A stretch of 21,338 nt of DNA from a virus. Within the stretch, counting starts at the first letter, position 1, and each line of letters starts with the position of its first letter. The notes beneath the pieces are model-generated. The model did not search any database, had not been told where the DNA came from, and saw only the letters and a program-made list of their open reading frames with translations. Below are positions 12,033 through 19,969 of this stretch, piece after piece. A program made the translations under genes and the position numbers. The stretch lies in IMG/VR virus record IMGVR_UViG_3300006737_000273, positions 1 to 21,338 of that record; one strand, written 5' to 3'.

Positions 12033-13742
12033 TCAAGCGAGTCGTGAGAACCCACCCACCTTCTGAAATTCTAGGCAGTGATTGAACTTATCGAACAGTT
12101 CATTCTTATGTGAGATGATGAACACATTTGCGTCCTTGATCACGAACCTGACAATCTTCAGGAACTCATCTGTTCCAAACCCATCCAGTGAAGAATCAAA
12201 TACCTCGTCCATAATAAGGAGGTTTGTGACGACGCTATTCTTCAGACGGGCAATCTCCCTCCACGTGAACAGGAGAGCGAGGTCAATCCTCATCTTCTCC
12301 CCTTCACTGAAGGAAGCATAACTGAATTTTTCATGTACTGGCGTTTGAATCTTCTCGTTGAATTCATCATCTAACGTGAAGTTGATGTAGAAATCCATTC
12401 GTTGAAGATAGTCATTCACAAGAGTATTGATCATAGGAAGATATTTCCTAATGATAGAACTCTTGACGCCATCATCTTTTAGTAAGAGATTACCTTGGGT
12501 GAGGTAATCAAATGAATCTTTAGTTTCCTCTAACTGCGATAAGACTTCTCGTAATTTGTCTTTGTACTCTGATAGTTTTTCATGTTCAGCACTTCGATTC
12601 TCGATGCTGTCGGTAAGAGTTTGAATTTCCGATTCCAGTACAGACTTTCTTTTGTTTGAATTGGAAATCCTAAGATTGAACTGAGAAATTTCATGCGAGG
12701 TAGATGTGATCTCCTTCTGCAGGGAAAGAAACTTTTGTTCTTTCGTCTCTTCTTCAGTAATAGCCTTCTCAATTTGAGAAAGACTATCTTCATGCTTTAG
12801 TAGAAGTTGCTGGAGATGTTCAATCTTATTTACCCGAAAACTATCATCGATGTTTTGAGTACATGTAGGGCAAACCGTATTGTCTTCAAAGAACTTGATT
12901 TCCTTAGAACTAGAATGTTCTTTGGTTTGGAGTTTTGCTTTGAATTGATTCAGTTTTTTTACAGTATCGCCTGAAGAAGCATACGATTTGATAACCGTTT
13001 CAAGGTCGCTGACTTCTTCAAGGAGATCAACCACCTGTTCTTGATACGATGTTGACTCTTTATGAAGTAGTGCGATCTCTTCTTGTTTGGCAGTGATATC
13101 ATTCTGAGATGATTCTTCTAGAGTTTTGATGAATCGGTTCTGCATCAGAATTTTATCTGCTACAGATTCCTTCTTCAAGTCTAACACCTTCAGAGCGTCC
13201 TTAGAGTCCTTCAGACGCCCCTTGATTATCTCAGACATCGAAGAGAACACAGAGATGTCTAGAAGGTCTTCTATGACCTCTCTGCGATGTGCTGCAGACA
13301 ACTGCATGAAGGGTACGAAACTTGCACTACCCAAGATAACAATCTGAGTGAACGATTTATAGTTCAACTTCAGAATCTGTTTCTCCAGATACTGTTGCTG
13401 CTCTCTAGCATCACAGTCTTCGTTTAGTTTGGCACCATTCCTGTAGATCTCAAAGAGATTAGGTTTGATACCACGAACAACTTTGTACTGGGTTGACCCA
13501 ATAGCAAAATCAATCTCTACTTTACAGTCTCTTTCGTTGACACTGTTGACTAGTTGAGATTTGTTGACCTTACGAAAAGGTTTCCCAAACAGAGAGAAGG
13601 TGAGAGCATCAAGAATCGTACTCTTGCCAGCACCATTTGATCCAACAATGAGCGTGTCTTTGTTGGCATCTAATGGGATTACCGTGAACTGGTTCCCTGC
13701 TGATAGAAAATTTTTATAACGAATTTCTTTGAAAAGAATCAT
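12033..13742 (-). CDS. 46: Recombination exonuclease subunit gp46 (Rad50-like ATPase)
   Basis: 569 residues. With gp47 it forms the Mre11/Rad50-type complex that resects DNA ends for recombination-dependent replication and helps degrade host DNA. N-terminal Walker A GSNGAGKST (34-42), Q-loop region, two long coiled-coil stretches and the zinc-hook CPTC at 291-294 are seen. The C-terminal ABC signature SFSEGEKMRIDLAL and Walker B NLLIMDEVFDSSLD follow, and then the H-loop ISHK. Length is close to T4 gp46 (560). The ATG overlaps the DUF3110-like gene by ATGA. Together with gp47 and gp55 it belongs to the operon started at 16600-16628. Confidence 0.96.
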   Translation of the reverse strand: MILFKEIRYKNFLSAGNQFTVIPLDANKDTLIVGSNGAGKSTILDALTFSLFGKPFRKVNKSQLVNSVNERDCKVEIDFAIGSTQYKVVRGIKPNLFEIYRNGAKLNEDCDAREQQQYLEKQILKLNYKSFTQIVILGSASFVPFMQLSAAHRREVIEDLLDISVFSSMSEIIKGRLKDSKDALKVLDLKKESVADKILMQNRFIKTLEESSQNDITAKQEEIALLHKESTSYQEQVVDLLEEVSDLETVIKSYASSGDTVKKLNQFKAKLQTKEHSSSKEIKFFEDNTVCPTCTQNIDDSFRVNKIEHLQQLLLKHEDSLSQIEKAITEEETKEQKFLSLQKEITSTSHEISQFNLRISNSNKRKSVLESEIQTLTDSIENRSAEHEKLSEYKDKLREVLSQLEETKDSFDYLTQGNLLLKDDGVKSSIIRKYLPMINTLVNDYLQRMDFYINFTLDDEFNEKIQTPVHEKFSYASFSEGEKMRIDLALLFTWREIARLKNSVVTNLLIMDEVFDSSLDGFGTDEFLKIVRFVIKDANVFIISHKNELFDKFNHCLEFQKVGGFSRLA

Positions 13743-13996
13743 TCAACAGGAATAACAAGTTCATTCTTAGTGATGATGGTGTACTTAGTACCCGTTCGTT
13801 CACAAGCAGCAATCGCTGCCTTGTCTGGAATGTCCACGACTTCCATTTCGGAGGTCTGACCATTACATTCTAACATCATAACATACCTTTCGGCATCGTC
13901 GCGTTCAGCGAAGAAGAACACAACCTTTTCACCCGACTCGTCTACGACGGCATATGCACCTTCTCGTTTCTCCTGTACGGGGGTGATTATATGCAT
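13739..13996 (-). CDS. DUF3110-like small protein between gp47 and gp46
   Basis: 85 residues. GAYAVVDESGEKVVFFFAERDD then AERYVMMLE resembles the cyanobacterial DUF3110 family, whose members carry a similar F-x-x-RDDAERYA-x-LE pattern. The function of that family is unknown to me. The protein looks like a small alpha/beta ferredoxin-like fold, with strands VVFFF, EVVDI and YTIITK. Both ends overlap: the ATG shares bases with the gp47 stop and its stop overlaps gp46 (ATGA). Strict co-translation with both nuclease subunits suggests a link with the complex, but this is inference. Confidence 0.75.
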   Translation of the reverse strand: MHIITPVQEKREGAYAVVDESGEKVVFFFAERDDAERYVMMLECNGQTSEMEVVDIPDKAAIAACERTGTKYTIITKNELVIPVE

Positions 13997-15036
13997 CAGA
14001 TTCCCTCACATGCTAGTTGGTACGCCTCTGTCAAGATATTTTTGATCTTAGATTTATTTAGATTTGTCTCTAAATCATCGACGTATTTGTTGAGCAGGGT
14101 CATTGTATCTTCCGTCTGTTCAGCAAAGTCATAGTCAAGATACATGACATCTGATCGCTCCACCACTTTGATCTCAATGGGGTTTGCCTTTGCCAGGGAC
14201 TCCATGAAACGATCAAACTCTTTCTCGTTAGTCTTTTTGAATACAACTACCTTTACAATGTTCCCTCTATACTCATTGAACTTGAAGAGTTGACGAGGTG
14301 TATCCTGATATTTGATTACTTTATAGAGTTGATTGGGGTTATCAATATTCTTCATCTCCAACGTTTCAGTATCAAACGTGATACATCCACGTGGGTCATT
14401 CACATCACTCCAGAACATCTCATAGGGATTGCCGATGTAATAGATCTTACCGTTCGTAGAACGAGTGTGGAAGTGTCCAGATAATACTTTGTCAAACTTC
14501 TGATACACATCAATGTCATGACCATGCTCCATGACATGACCATGAGTGGCAACAAAACCATTCAGTTCCAGGTGCCCCATGGCAACCTTTGCTTTAGTTT
14601 CTTTGATCTTCTTGTATGTGGCATCCCGGTTCTCTTGATTGATCCATGGGATGAATAAGATAGGAAGACCACAAACATCTATCTCTTCACACTCGCCAAC
14701 AATACGAACGTTATCGTACTCTCGTAGGAGTAGATCGATAGTATTGATGTCATTAGTGTTCTTGTAGAAGGCGGTATGGTTGCCCACAACAGAAACAATA
14801 GATATCCCCATAGATCGAAGACGGTCGAAATAATGTGTCTTCGCCCAGTCCAGAGAATAGAGATCAACACCTTTACGGTTGTCAAAGGTATCTCCTAAAT
14901 CGAGAATAGTTTTTATTCCTTCCCTCTCAAGCATAGGGAAGAAAGTTTCCTCATAGAATTTGAGGAAGTAATCGTGGTAGACCTTTGACCCCTTCTTGAA
15001 ACCAAAGTGCTGGTCAGTGATGATTGCAACTTTCAT
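13996..15036 (-). CDS. 47: Recombination nuclease subunit gp47 (Mre11-like)
   Basis: 346 residues, calcineurin-like metallophosphoesterase. Motifs in order: ITDQHFG (6-12, D8 and H10), DLGDTFDNR, VVGNHTAFY, MGHLELNG and LSGHFHTRS, which supply the metal and phosphate ligands of Mre11-type nucleases. The length matches T4 gp47 (339). The start is the ATG at 15036 (MKVAIITDQ): it overlaps the upstream stop as ATGA, and starting earlier would add a basic, unconserved stretch. It works with gp46, separated from it by one 85-aa gene, in end resection and recombination. Confidence 0.96.
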   Translation of the reverse strand: MKVAIITDQHFGFKKGSKVYHDYFLKFYEETFFPMLEREGIKTILDLGDTFDNRKGVDLYSLDWAKTHYFDRLRSMGISIVSVVGNHTAFYKNTNDINTIDLLLREYDNVRIVGECEEIDVCGLPILFIPWINQENRDATYKKIKETKAKVAMGHLELNGFVATHGHVMEHGHDIDVYQKFDKVLSGHFHTRSTNGKIYYIGNPYEMFWSDVNDPRGCITFDTETLEMKNIDNPNQLYKVIKYQDTPRQLFKFNEYRGNIVKVVVFKKTNEKEFDRFMESLAKANPIEIKVVERSDVMYLDYDFAEQTEDTMTLLNKYVDDLETNLNKSKIKNILTEAYQLACEGI

Positions 15037-15665
15037 GCGCCGTCTTGCGTTGTGTACATCCATTCTTCTGAATGACCAACACTCCACTTATCACTATTTT
15101 CAACTCGGTAATTTTGAGTGCAGACTTTGAAGTCTGGCATCTTGGTTTCTTCTGGGATAAGACTCATGTCTTTCCAGATCACCCGGTTGTTAGGTTGTGC
15201 AGCAAACTGTCCGTTGTCCAGTTTGATAATATTGAATGATTTATGCTCAGGATCATCTTGACTAAACCCAGTGTCTAGAGTAGAAGATTCACTATGACAG
15301 GTATCAATAGTGAACATGTACTCACCAGCATGCATCTGCTTATCTTTACCAAAGAACTCACACCGTGACAGCATGGGTTTCTCGATTACTGTAATATTGT
15401 AATCAAAACAATCCCACAGTTGCAGAGTATCAAGGGGCAGATCATCATGCTCCTCTTTCCACACAAATGCACTCAGAGGAAGTTTGTCAAACAGAGCACC
15501 ATACTCAGGAATCAATGTCTCAAAGTAGAGTGCCTTATATTGGACACTCTTCACACTGACCCAGATACCCTCAGTGAACTCACCATGACCATGTTCTAGG
15601 TCATACAAATACTCCTTGCGGACCTTGACTGGTACCGGTGGTAGATTATGAACTAGAAATGCCAT
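15033..15665 (-). CDS. 210-aa conserved-type hypothetical protein before gp47
   Basis: Soluble, strand-rich and rich in aromatic residues (LYFETLIPEYG, LQLWDCFDYN, GEYMFTIDTCH), acidic overall. I recall genes of this type in the gp55-gp47 gap of other cyanophages but know no function for them. It contains CDFxY- and CHSES-type segments but no recognised catalytic motif. TAATG overlap with the gene before and ATGA with gp47 show tight coupling. A beta-sandwich or structural protein is possible, unproven. Confidence 0.8.
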   Translation of the reverse strand: MAFLVHNLPPVPVKVRKEYLYDLEHGHGEFTEGIWVSVKSVQYKALYFETLIPEYGALFDKLPLSAFVWKEEHDDLPLDTLQLWDCFDYNITVIEKPMLSRCEFFGKDKQMHAGEYMFTIDTCHSESSTLDTGFSQDDPEHKSFNIIKLDNGQFAAQPNNRVIWKDMSLIPEETKMPDFKVCTQNYRVENSDKWSVGHSEEWMYTTQDGA

Positions 15666-15922
15666 TACTTTTTCTTGGACTCAGGTGATTGATAACCGTA
15701 TAGTTTGGGACTGACCCTGCCTTCTGCTTGATCAAACCTAATAAAGTTTTCTTTATAGGTATCGTAATAATGATCAAAGAGATCTACTGTCTTTCCACAA
15801 GTAGCGATGTCATATGTTTCAACACCATCAACTTTGTATGTCACCAGATAGGCGGTATAAGGAAGACCGGTGTCTTGTGCCTTCTCTTTTTCACACTTTT
15901 CAAAAAGGATGTTCACTTTCAT
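15665..15922 (-). CDS. 85-aa hypothetical protein
   Basis: MKVNILFEKCEKEKA then YTAYLVTYKVDGVETYDIA looks like a small beta-rich domain with a Cys (ATCGK). Next comes a helix, FDHYYDTYKEN, and a basic tail SPESKKK. The ATG overlaps the upstream stop; CGGAG lies directly before it and may serve as ribosome site at unusually short distance. Function unknown. Confidence 0.72.
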   Translation of the reverse strand: MKVNILFEKCEKEKAQDTGLPYTAYLVTYKVDGVETYDIATCGKTVDLFDHYYDTYKENFIRFDQAEGRVSPKLYGYQSPESKKK

Positions 15923-16110
15923 CTCCGGGTTCGGCGTCGTTGATCGTAGTAATCTTCTCTGCCTTGGACTACAAGTTTGCCCAAGGTTTCCATTACAGTG
16001 AGAATGTCTTCAGTAGAGGCATCAGGGATGCGGTCTCTTACATAGTTATACTTGGCAAAGAACTCTTCACCAAAATCCATGTAGTCTTCAACCGTGATGG
16101 GATGATTCAT
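15919..16110 (-). CDS. 63-aa hypothetical protein after gp55
   Basis: Acidic helical protein (TVEDYMDFGEEFFAKY, STEDILTVMETLGKLV) with a very basic end DQRRRTRR, which could bind nucleic acid or polymerase. It overlaps gp55 by ATGA and the next gene likewise. Its place directly after the late sigma factor makes a transcription partner conceivable; it does not look like gp33 to me, but gp33 is short and variable. No firm assignment. Confidence 0.72.
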   Translation of the reverse strand: MNHPITVEDYMDFGEEFFAKYNYVRDRIPDASTEDILTVMETLGKLVVQGREDYYDQRRRTRR

Positions 16111-16577
16111 CGATAGTTGTTTCTGTACTGAACTGCGTCTTTGATAGAGTTATACTCTGATGACTTTGACATCTCGTCGGCAACAAACACTTCGTCGTAT
16201 CCCGACCTTTCAATAATTTTTTGGCGAATTTCTAATTGCTTTTTCTCTTTCTGAATCCTACGCAAGAATGCATAGTGAATGATCTGAGTAAAGTAAGCAA
16301 ATGGATTCTTGGACTTCTCAGGATTGAAGTTGTTGATGTATTGAACACAGTTCTCAATCCCATCACAAACCATATCGTCCTTGAACATGTAGTTCACGAA
16401 GTTTGGTTTGTATGAAAGGTGGGTAGCAATCTTCAAAAAGCATTCACCGAGATAATTCGTAATACGAGGTTTCGGTTTACCGAGTGCTTCAGCATCGGAA
16501 ATATCCTGCTTGTAGGCAATGATTGCAGCAAGAAACTCTTTGTTGTTTACATAATGTTCAGATCGTTTCCTTGTCAT
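16107..16577 (-). CDS. 55: Late-transcription sigma factor gp55
   Basis: 156 residues, minimal sigma factor that directs host RNA polymerase to TATAAATA late promoters. The segment YMFKDDMVCDGIENCVQYINNFNP, shown here in parts (DDMVCDGIENCV, YINNFNPEKS, NPFAYFTQIIHYAFLRRI), is the sigma region 2 core for polymerase binding and -10 recognition, as in T4 gp55. No region 4 is present, as usual. The ATG at 16577 follows a sigma70-type promoter, so the late sigma is made by early transcription and then serves the late promoters at 2082, 1595, 12003 and 19566. First gene of the gp55-gp47-gp46 operon. Confidence 0.93.
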   Translation of the reverse strand: MTRKRSEHYVNNKEFLAAIIAYKQDISDAEALGKPKPRITNYLGECFLKIATHLSYKPNFVNYMFKDDMVCDGIENCVQYINNFNPEKSKNPFAYFTQIIHYAFLRRIQKEKKQLEIRQKIIERSGYDEVFVADEMSKSSEYNSIKDAVQYRNNYR

Positions 16578-16599
16578 TTGTGTGGGTTTTCTTGTACAA

Positions 16600-16628
16600 A
16601 TTATAGCACAGCTTGACAGGACTGTCGA
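16600..16628 (-). promoter_or_regulatory. Sigma70-type promoter for the gp55-47-46 operon
   Basis: TCGACA (-35, 5 of 6), 17 bases, TATAAT (-10, 6 of 6). Start predicted near 16593, 16 bases before the gp55 ATG. Confidence 0.72.
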
Positions 16629-16641
16629 TTATCTGTAGAAT
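16613..16641 (+). promoter_or_regulatory. Divergent sigma70-type promoter, antisense to Sm-like and uvsW genes
   Basis: TTGACA (6 of 6), 17 bases, TAGAAT (5 of 6) on the plus strand, in the same gap as the gp55 promoter. Its -35 and the gp55 -35 lie on the two arms of the palindrome GACAG-GA-CTGTC (16615-16626). No plus-strand gene follows, so the product would be an antisense RNA starting near 16648. Confidence 0.5.
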
Positions 16642-16673
16642 CACTCTGTTAGGGTTGAAGAGAAGGCTGTAGG

Positions 16674-17114
16674 TTAGCTTTGAGTATCTTTAGTAGCATC
16701 CTCTGCTGTATACAGTGACTCAAAGGATTCTCTTGCTTTATCAACAGTGTTTATGAATCCCATCTCCTTAGTGAGATCAGGATGTTCTCTAGTGAAACCA
16801 CTAGCAATAATACTTCTATAGGTATTGATTACATCTTCATCTTTGATTTCAGAGATAGTAATAATACGATCCATATCTACAATAAAAACATCTTCATCAG
16901 TCAATCTCATCCAAGGTTCAAACTTATACCCCATGGGTATATTCGCTCCTTTGGAGCGAATCTCTTCACAAATGATAGGATTATCTAATATCACTTTATC
17001 GTCATCGTCTGCAATTACCATTACAGAAGACAAGATCTCTTCACCAGACACCAACTTGATTGCTGCGATGAACTCATCGTACGGGTTGTCAGAGTTTGAT
17101 TTGAATGATGTCAT
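16674..17114 (-). CDS. Sm-like protein candidate with C-terminal extension
   Basis: 146 residues. The N-terminal 90 residues show a Sm/Hfq-like order: AIKLVSGEEILSSVMVIADD, then VILDNPI, and after an insertion PWMRLTDEDVFIVDMDRIITISEI, like Sm1 and Sm2. A helical, charged extension follows (about 95-146). The layout parallels the 88-aa protein at 569-835, so the phage may encode two members. It starts inside the end of uvsW (26-base overlap) and ends before the gp55 promoter. RNA binding is the likely activity; a link to transcription or recombination is only positional. Confidence 0.8.
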   Translation of the reverse strand: MTSFKSNSDNPYDEFIAAIKLVSGEEILSSVMVIADDDDKVILDNPIICEEIRSKGANIPMGYKFEPWMRLTDEDVFIVDMDRIITISEIKDEDVINTYRSIIASGFTREHPDLTKEMGFINTVDKARESFESLYTAEDATKDTQS

Positions 17115-18537
17115 AGTTGAACTTCTCTTCGTTATAGTATTTGATTCGTTCGATAAGATGGTTCAAGGTGTAGTTTGATTTTTGACCCTTCTTGCAATCA
17201 TCTGCTATATCGTATAGAGTTGCCTTCAATTTTGAATCACTCTTACGCAGCACCCTCCCGATTGATTGAAGTGTTCTGATGCGAGACTTACTAGGTGATG
17301 CAAAGACCACGTTATGTAAGTTTTTGATGTTGATACCTGTTGAAAAAGTGCCGAAAGAAGCGATGATTATAGCGTTGTTCTCAGTCTCTGCAATAGATCT
17401 AACTGACTCTCGCTCTTCTACGTCCACTCCACCGTGGATAAAGAATACCTTCCGGTCATCTTTATTTATGAGGTCATATAGAACCTCCCCATGTGCGGCA
17501 ACCCGACTAAAAAGGATGAGGGTATTACCCTTTAGGTCCAGTGCAAGGTTTTTGATGAAGTTGTTTCTCTTCTCATGCCCAATCAGATACTGTACCTCCT
17601 CCTCGTAAGTATCAAATGGAGTCTGCTTATGTTTCAACAGTAAAACTTTGATACTCAACTTTGCTAGGTAACCTGCATCCTGCAGTTCCTTAGTGTTGAC
17701 AATCTTGTATGATGGACCGAACAATCCTTCTAGCACCCACTTGTGAGTTTGGGTTCCATCTAAGGTGCCAGTAAATCCATACCTATATCTGGTGTCATGC
17801 ATCTTTGTCATGATGCCTACCAGTGATTTTGATTTGAAGTTGTGTGCCTCATCTCCAATGACAACCTCAAACTGCCTAAACCACTTTTTGTCAAGCTTGT
17901 AAATTGATTGCCAAGTTGATATGATTACAGTCTTGTCGCTGTTCATATCCTTACCACCATAGATCCTATGACACTCGCTCTGAGCATCCAATCCATAATC
18001 ATCGAAGTCCTTGTACATCTGTTCCACCAAGGATGTGGTAGGAACTATGACCAAGATCTTTCTTTTGTGGGCAGCATGATACTGCACAACAGCGTAGATC
18101 ATCAAAGACTTGCCCGATCCGGTCGGAGATATAATCAGTCTTCTCTTTCTTTTGAGGGCGTCGTAAACCCCCTCGATCTGGTAGTCTCTAGGTGTATGCT
18201 TGCATATAACACCTAACCAGTCTTTGACGCCCCTGTGGGATATACCTTCATCTTCTTGATAAGGCAATCCATAATGCTTTGAGTCCTCAAATTCAAATGT
18301 ATAATTATATCTCTTACAAAACTGACAGAGTTTATCTAGTAATCCTACGTAAATCTCCTTCTTCTCAATGTTGAATAATCTAATCTTACCGTCCCAGTAT
18401 TTGCTTCTATACTGAGGCATGAATTTTGCACCAGGTACCTCAAAGGTAAATTGATCCTGAAGTTCGTGCTGTATATGTGGATCGCAATCCACGATGAGAT
18501 ATACTTCGTTCTTCTTTTTGATGATCAGATCAGCCAT
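17089..18537 (-). CDS. uvsW: UvsW helicase (SF2)
   Basis: 482 residues. RNA/DNA and branched-DNA helicase that removes R-loops, drives branch migration and switches replication from origin to recombination mode. The N-terminal domain (KYWDGKIRLFNIEKKEIYVG) is the T4-type DNA-binding part. Then come PRDYQIEGVYDALKRKR, Walker A SPTGSGKSLM, motif Ia, DEAH in VIGDEAHNF, motif III FTGTLDG, and C-terminal ILFSRV, GINIKNL and motif VI QSIGRVLR. The ATG at 18537 (MADLIIKKK) overlaps the UvsY end by 8 bases and is preferred to an upstream TTG-type start. The size agrees with T4 UvsW. Confidence 0.96.
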   Translation of the reverse strand: MADLIIKKKNEVYLIVDCDPHIQHELQDQFTFEVPGAKFMPQYRSKYWDGKIRLFNIEKKEIYVGLLDKLCQFCKRYNYTFEFEDSKHYGLPYQEDEGISHRGVKDWLGVICKHTPRDYQIEGVYDALKRKRRLIISPTGSGKSLMIYAVVQYHAAHKRKILVIVPTTSLVEQMYKDFDDYGLDAQSECHRIYGGKDMNSDKTVIISTWQSIYKLDKKWFRQFEVVIGDEAHNFKSKSLVGIMTKMHDTRYRYGFTGTLDGTQTHKWVLEGLFGPSYKIVNTKELQDAGYLAKLSIKVLLLKHKQTPFDTYEEEVQYLIGHEKRNNFIKNLALDLKGNTLILFSRVAAHGEVLYDLINKDDRKVFFIHGGVDVEERESVRSIAETENNAIIIASFGTFSTGINIKNLHNVVFASPSKSRIRTLQSIGRVLRKSDSKLKATLYDIADDCKKGQKSNYTLNHLIERIKYYNEEKFNYDIIQIKL

Positions 18538-18982
18538 AACCGGAAGTGAACCTGCGCCACTCAATCGCATTTTTGATTTGATACGAACGATTCGTCACCT
18601 GCCTTAGAATTTCTTCTAAGTATTTCAGCATCGAATCGAAGTATTCAATTTTCAGTCGTACCTTGGATAACTTCTCATCAGACTCAAGATATAACTTGAG
18701 GTCATCCTTGTCTCTGATCTTATAGGGAAATGGTTCTGCTTCGTATACGGCAGCAGTTGCCTTTCCTGTGTAAAATTTCCTGCGATCTAGTAACAACGAA
18801 CTGTAAATTTGTTCGTTTTGCTTTCGCATCAGCAGTATAGTATTATATAGCCCGTAATATTTGGCGTGTAATTGAGGCACCTTGAGAGACTCGGTGTCCA
18901 ATTCATCAGGGTTGATGATCGCATCCTTAGTCCACATCTCTTGGATGTTCTCAAGACTAATTGGATTAGACTTTCTTTCCAT
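18530..18982 (-). CDS. uvsY: Recombination mediator UvsY
   Basis: 150 residues. Helps load the UvsX recombinase on gp32-covered single-stranded DNA. The C-terminus SYQIKNAIEWRRFTSG corresponds to T4 GFAIKHIQDMRAFEAG, and the N-terminus (LENIQEMWTKDAIINPDELD) to T4 LEELKKDVFIDSTKLQ in pattern; KFYTGKA parallels T4 DYYSGRG. All-helical and highly charged. The start is the ATG at 18982 (MERKSNP), three codons after a TTG. It overlaps the preceding tail gene by 17 bases and uvsW by 8, giving uvsY-uvsW as in other T4-like phages. Confidence 0.93.
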   Translation of the reverse strand: MERKSNPISLENIQEMWTKDAIINPDELDTESLKVPQLHAKYYGLYNTILLMRKQNEQIYSSLLLDRRKFYTGKATAAVYEAEPFPYKIRDKDDLKLYLESDEKLSKVRLKIEYFDSMLKYLEEILRQVTNRSYQIKNAIEWRRFTSGYG

Positions 18983-19544
18983 TGATGTCAATCATATCAA
19001 AGATAGTATACTTGAAACTCACCTGTGCTGTAAAGTATCTCTCCTCAGTTTCAATGGCACTAAAAGGAATGCCGGACAAGGAGACAGGGAACATATCCCT
19101 GAACTTGATCTTACAAGCAGGGTTGTAATCACTATTCAAAATAATTAGTGTTCCATCAGAACGCTCATTGAACGGAGCATCTTCTGTCGGATAGAACCTA
19201 CTATTCCTTTTTAGGTCTTCGTACTGTTGTAGAGACTCAGGGAATCCTAGTCCAGTAATCCAATCATAGATCTGTAAGTAGTTCTCGCAGTCTTCATCAA
19301 CCATGAATGACAGGTTGAGATCACCGAAAGTCAACTTCTCCCCTGGTGTAGGGATGTCTCTAAGATATGAATGCTGAACCGCTACTCCTAATTCAATCTC
19401 AGGAATGTTTGCCTGGTTGCAATAGAAACTAACCTTAGGGCAACGATTCAAAATAAAATCGAACCCAACAATACTCAGGAAGTTCCTGTTCGTGGGTTCA
19501 TTTAGTTTATATGGAGGAGTGGCACCTCTGACTCTGGTCTCCAA
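18966..19544 (-). CDS. 3: Tail-tube-fold structural protein, in gp3 position
   Basis: 192 residues. Reads NFLSIVGFDFILNRCPKVSF, then QANIPEIELG, YLRDIPTPGEKLTFGDL, FMVDEDCENYLQIYDWITGLGFP and ends in a strand pair. This pattern is typical of tail-tube/gp19-like and tail-terminator proteins of T4-like cyanophages. In cyanophages the gene between gp23 and uvsY is commonly annotated gp3 (tail tube terminator/sheath stabiliser), so I follow that; the family placement is better supported than the number. The frame is closed by a stop at 19571, and the best available start is TTG at 19544 (a nearby ATA is not usual), about 16 bases after the predicted late start. It overlaps uvsY by 17 bases. Confidence 0.8.
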   Translation of the reverse strand: METRVRGATPPYKLNEPTNRNFLSIVGFDFILNRCPKVSFYCNQANIPEIELGVAVQHSYLRDIPTPGEKLTFGDLNLSFMVDEDCENYLQIYDWITGLGFPESLQQYEDLKRNSRFYPTEDAPFNERSDGTLIILNSDYNPACKIKFRDMFPVSLSGIPFSAIETEERYFTAQVSFKYTIFDMIDINGKKV

Positions 19545-19565
19545 AACCCAATAGCAGCAACGAGC

Positions 19566-19573
19566 TATTTAGA
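19566..19573 (-). promoter_or_regulatory. Late promoter candidate (TCTAAATA) for tail gene
   Basis: Seven of eight match to TATAAATA, overlapping the stop of the 54-aa gene. Predicted start near 19560, then the tail-protein start at 19544. Position and product class (virion protein) agree with late control. Confidence 0.6.
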
Positions 19574-19733
19574 GGCGATACTCTTCTAGAATATCAAGAA
19601 CACGATTCAACATGGTGTGTGCTCCCTCGTGCCACTCACGGTTCCTAGCACTCCAGGAACCATCATACAATTCTTTTTTTAGTTTGAGGACTCGACAATT
19701 GATCTCGTCTTTACTCAATCCGTTCTTAGGCAT
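19569..19733 (-). CDS. 54-aa hypothetical protein
   Basis: MPKNGLSKDEINCRVLKLKK, then ELYDGSWSARNREWHEGAHT and a helix MLNRVLDILEEYRL. The Trp/His block and amphipathic end look conserved-type; I recall similar small proteins in cyanophages but no function. The ATG overlaps the previous gene by 8 bases, and the stop TAA is part of the late-promoter motif. Confidence 0.72.
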   Translation of the reverse strand: MPKNGLSKDEINCRVLKLKKELYDGSWSARNREWHEGAHTMLNRVLDILEEYRL

Positions 19734-19926
19734 GCCAACGCTTCGTCTTTAGATAATCTAGAACATCTTCACGGATGTCCATCAACTCATTATAGCAAAG
19801 TTGATTGTGGGCACACTGACGCAGCATGTGATCAGGCTTCAGCACGCTCTCAACAAACAGATCAAGACCCCGGTTCCACTTGATTCTCTTGGTCTCGGGT
19901 TCCATAATGACGTTCTGGTCCTTCAT
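19726..19926 (-). CDS. 66-aa hypothetical protein
   Basis: From the ATG at 19926: MKDQNVIMEPETKRIKWNRG, then LDLFVESVLKPDHMLRQCAH, NQLCYNELMDIREDVLDYLK. Helical and soluble, with two Cys. The second ATG at 19905 (MEPETKR) is an equal alternative and neither has a clear ribosome site. The frame runs upstream to a TTG inside the terminator, which is an unlikely start. It overlaps the 54-aa gene by 8 bases. Function unknown. Confidence 0.68.
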   Translation of the reverse strand: MKDQNVIMEPETKRIKWNRGLDLFVESVLKPDHMLRQCAHNQLCYNELMDIREDVLDYLKTKRWHA

Positions 19927-19949
19927 GAATTTTGTGTTGGTACGAGAAC

Positions 19950-19955
19950 AGTATA
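19950..19955 (-). promoter_or_regulatory. Possible -10 box (TATACT) after terminator
   Basis: TATACT, the same -10 as in front of gp45 and the gp62 operon, lies just after the terminator at 19970-19997 and 24 bases before the ATG at 19926. No good -35 at 17 bases (T-run only), so it is weak. Confidence 0.3.
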
Positions 19956-19969
19956 CACTATCTATGGGC

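Noticed and set aside
14052-14068. TATTTAG-type late-promoter-like strings inside coding regions (gp47 near 14057, gp62 near 2733)
   Set aside because: They lie deep within core genes, not before a start codon, and A/T-rich codons explain them.
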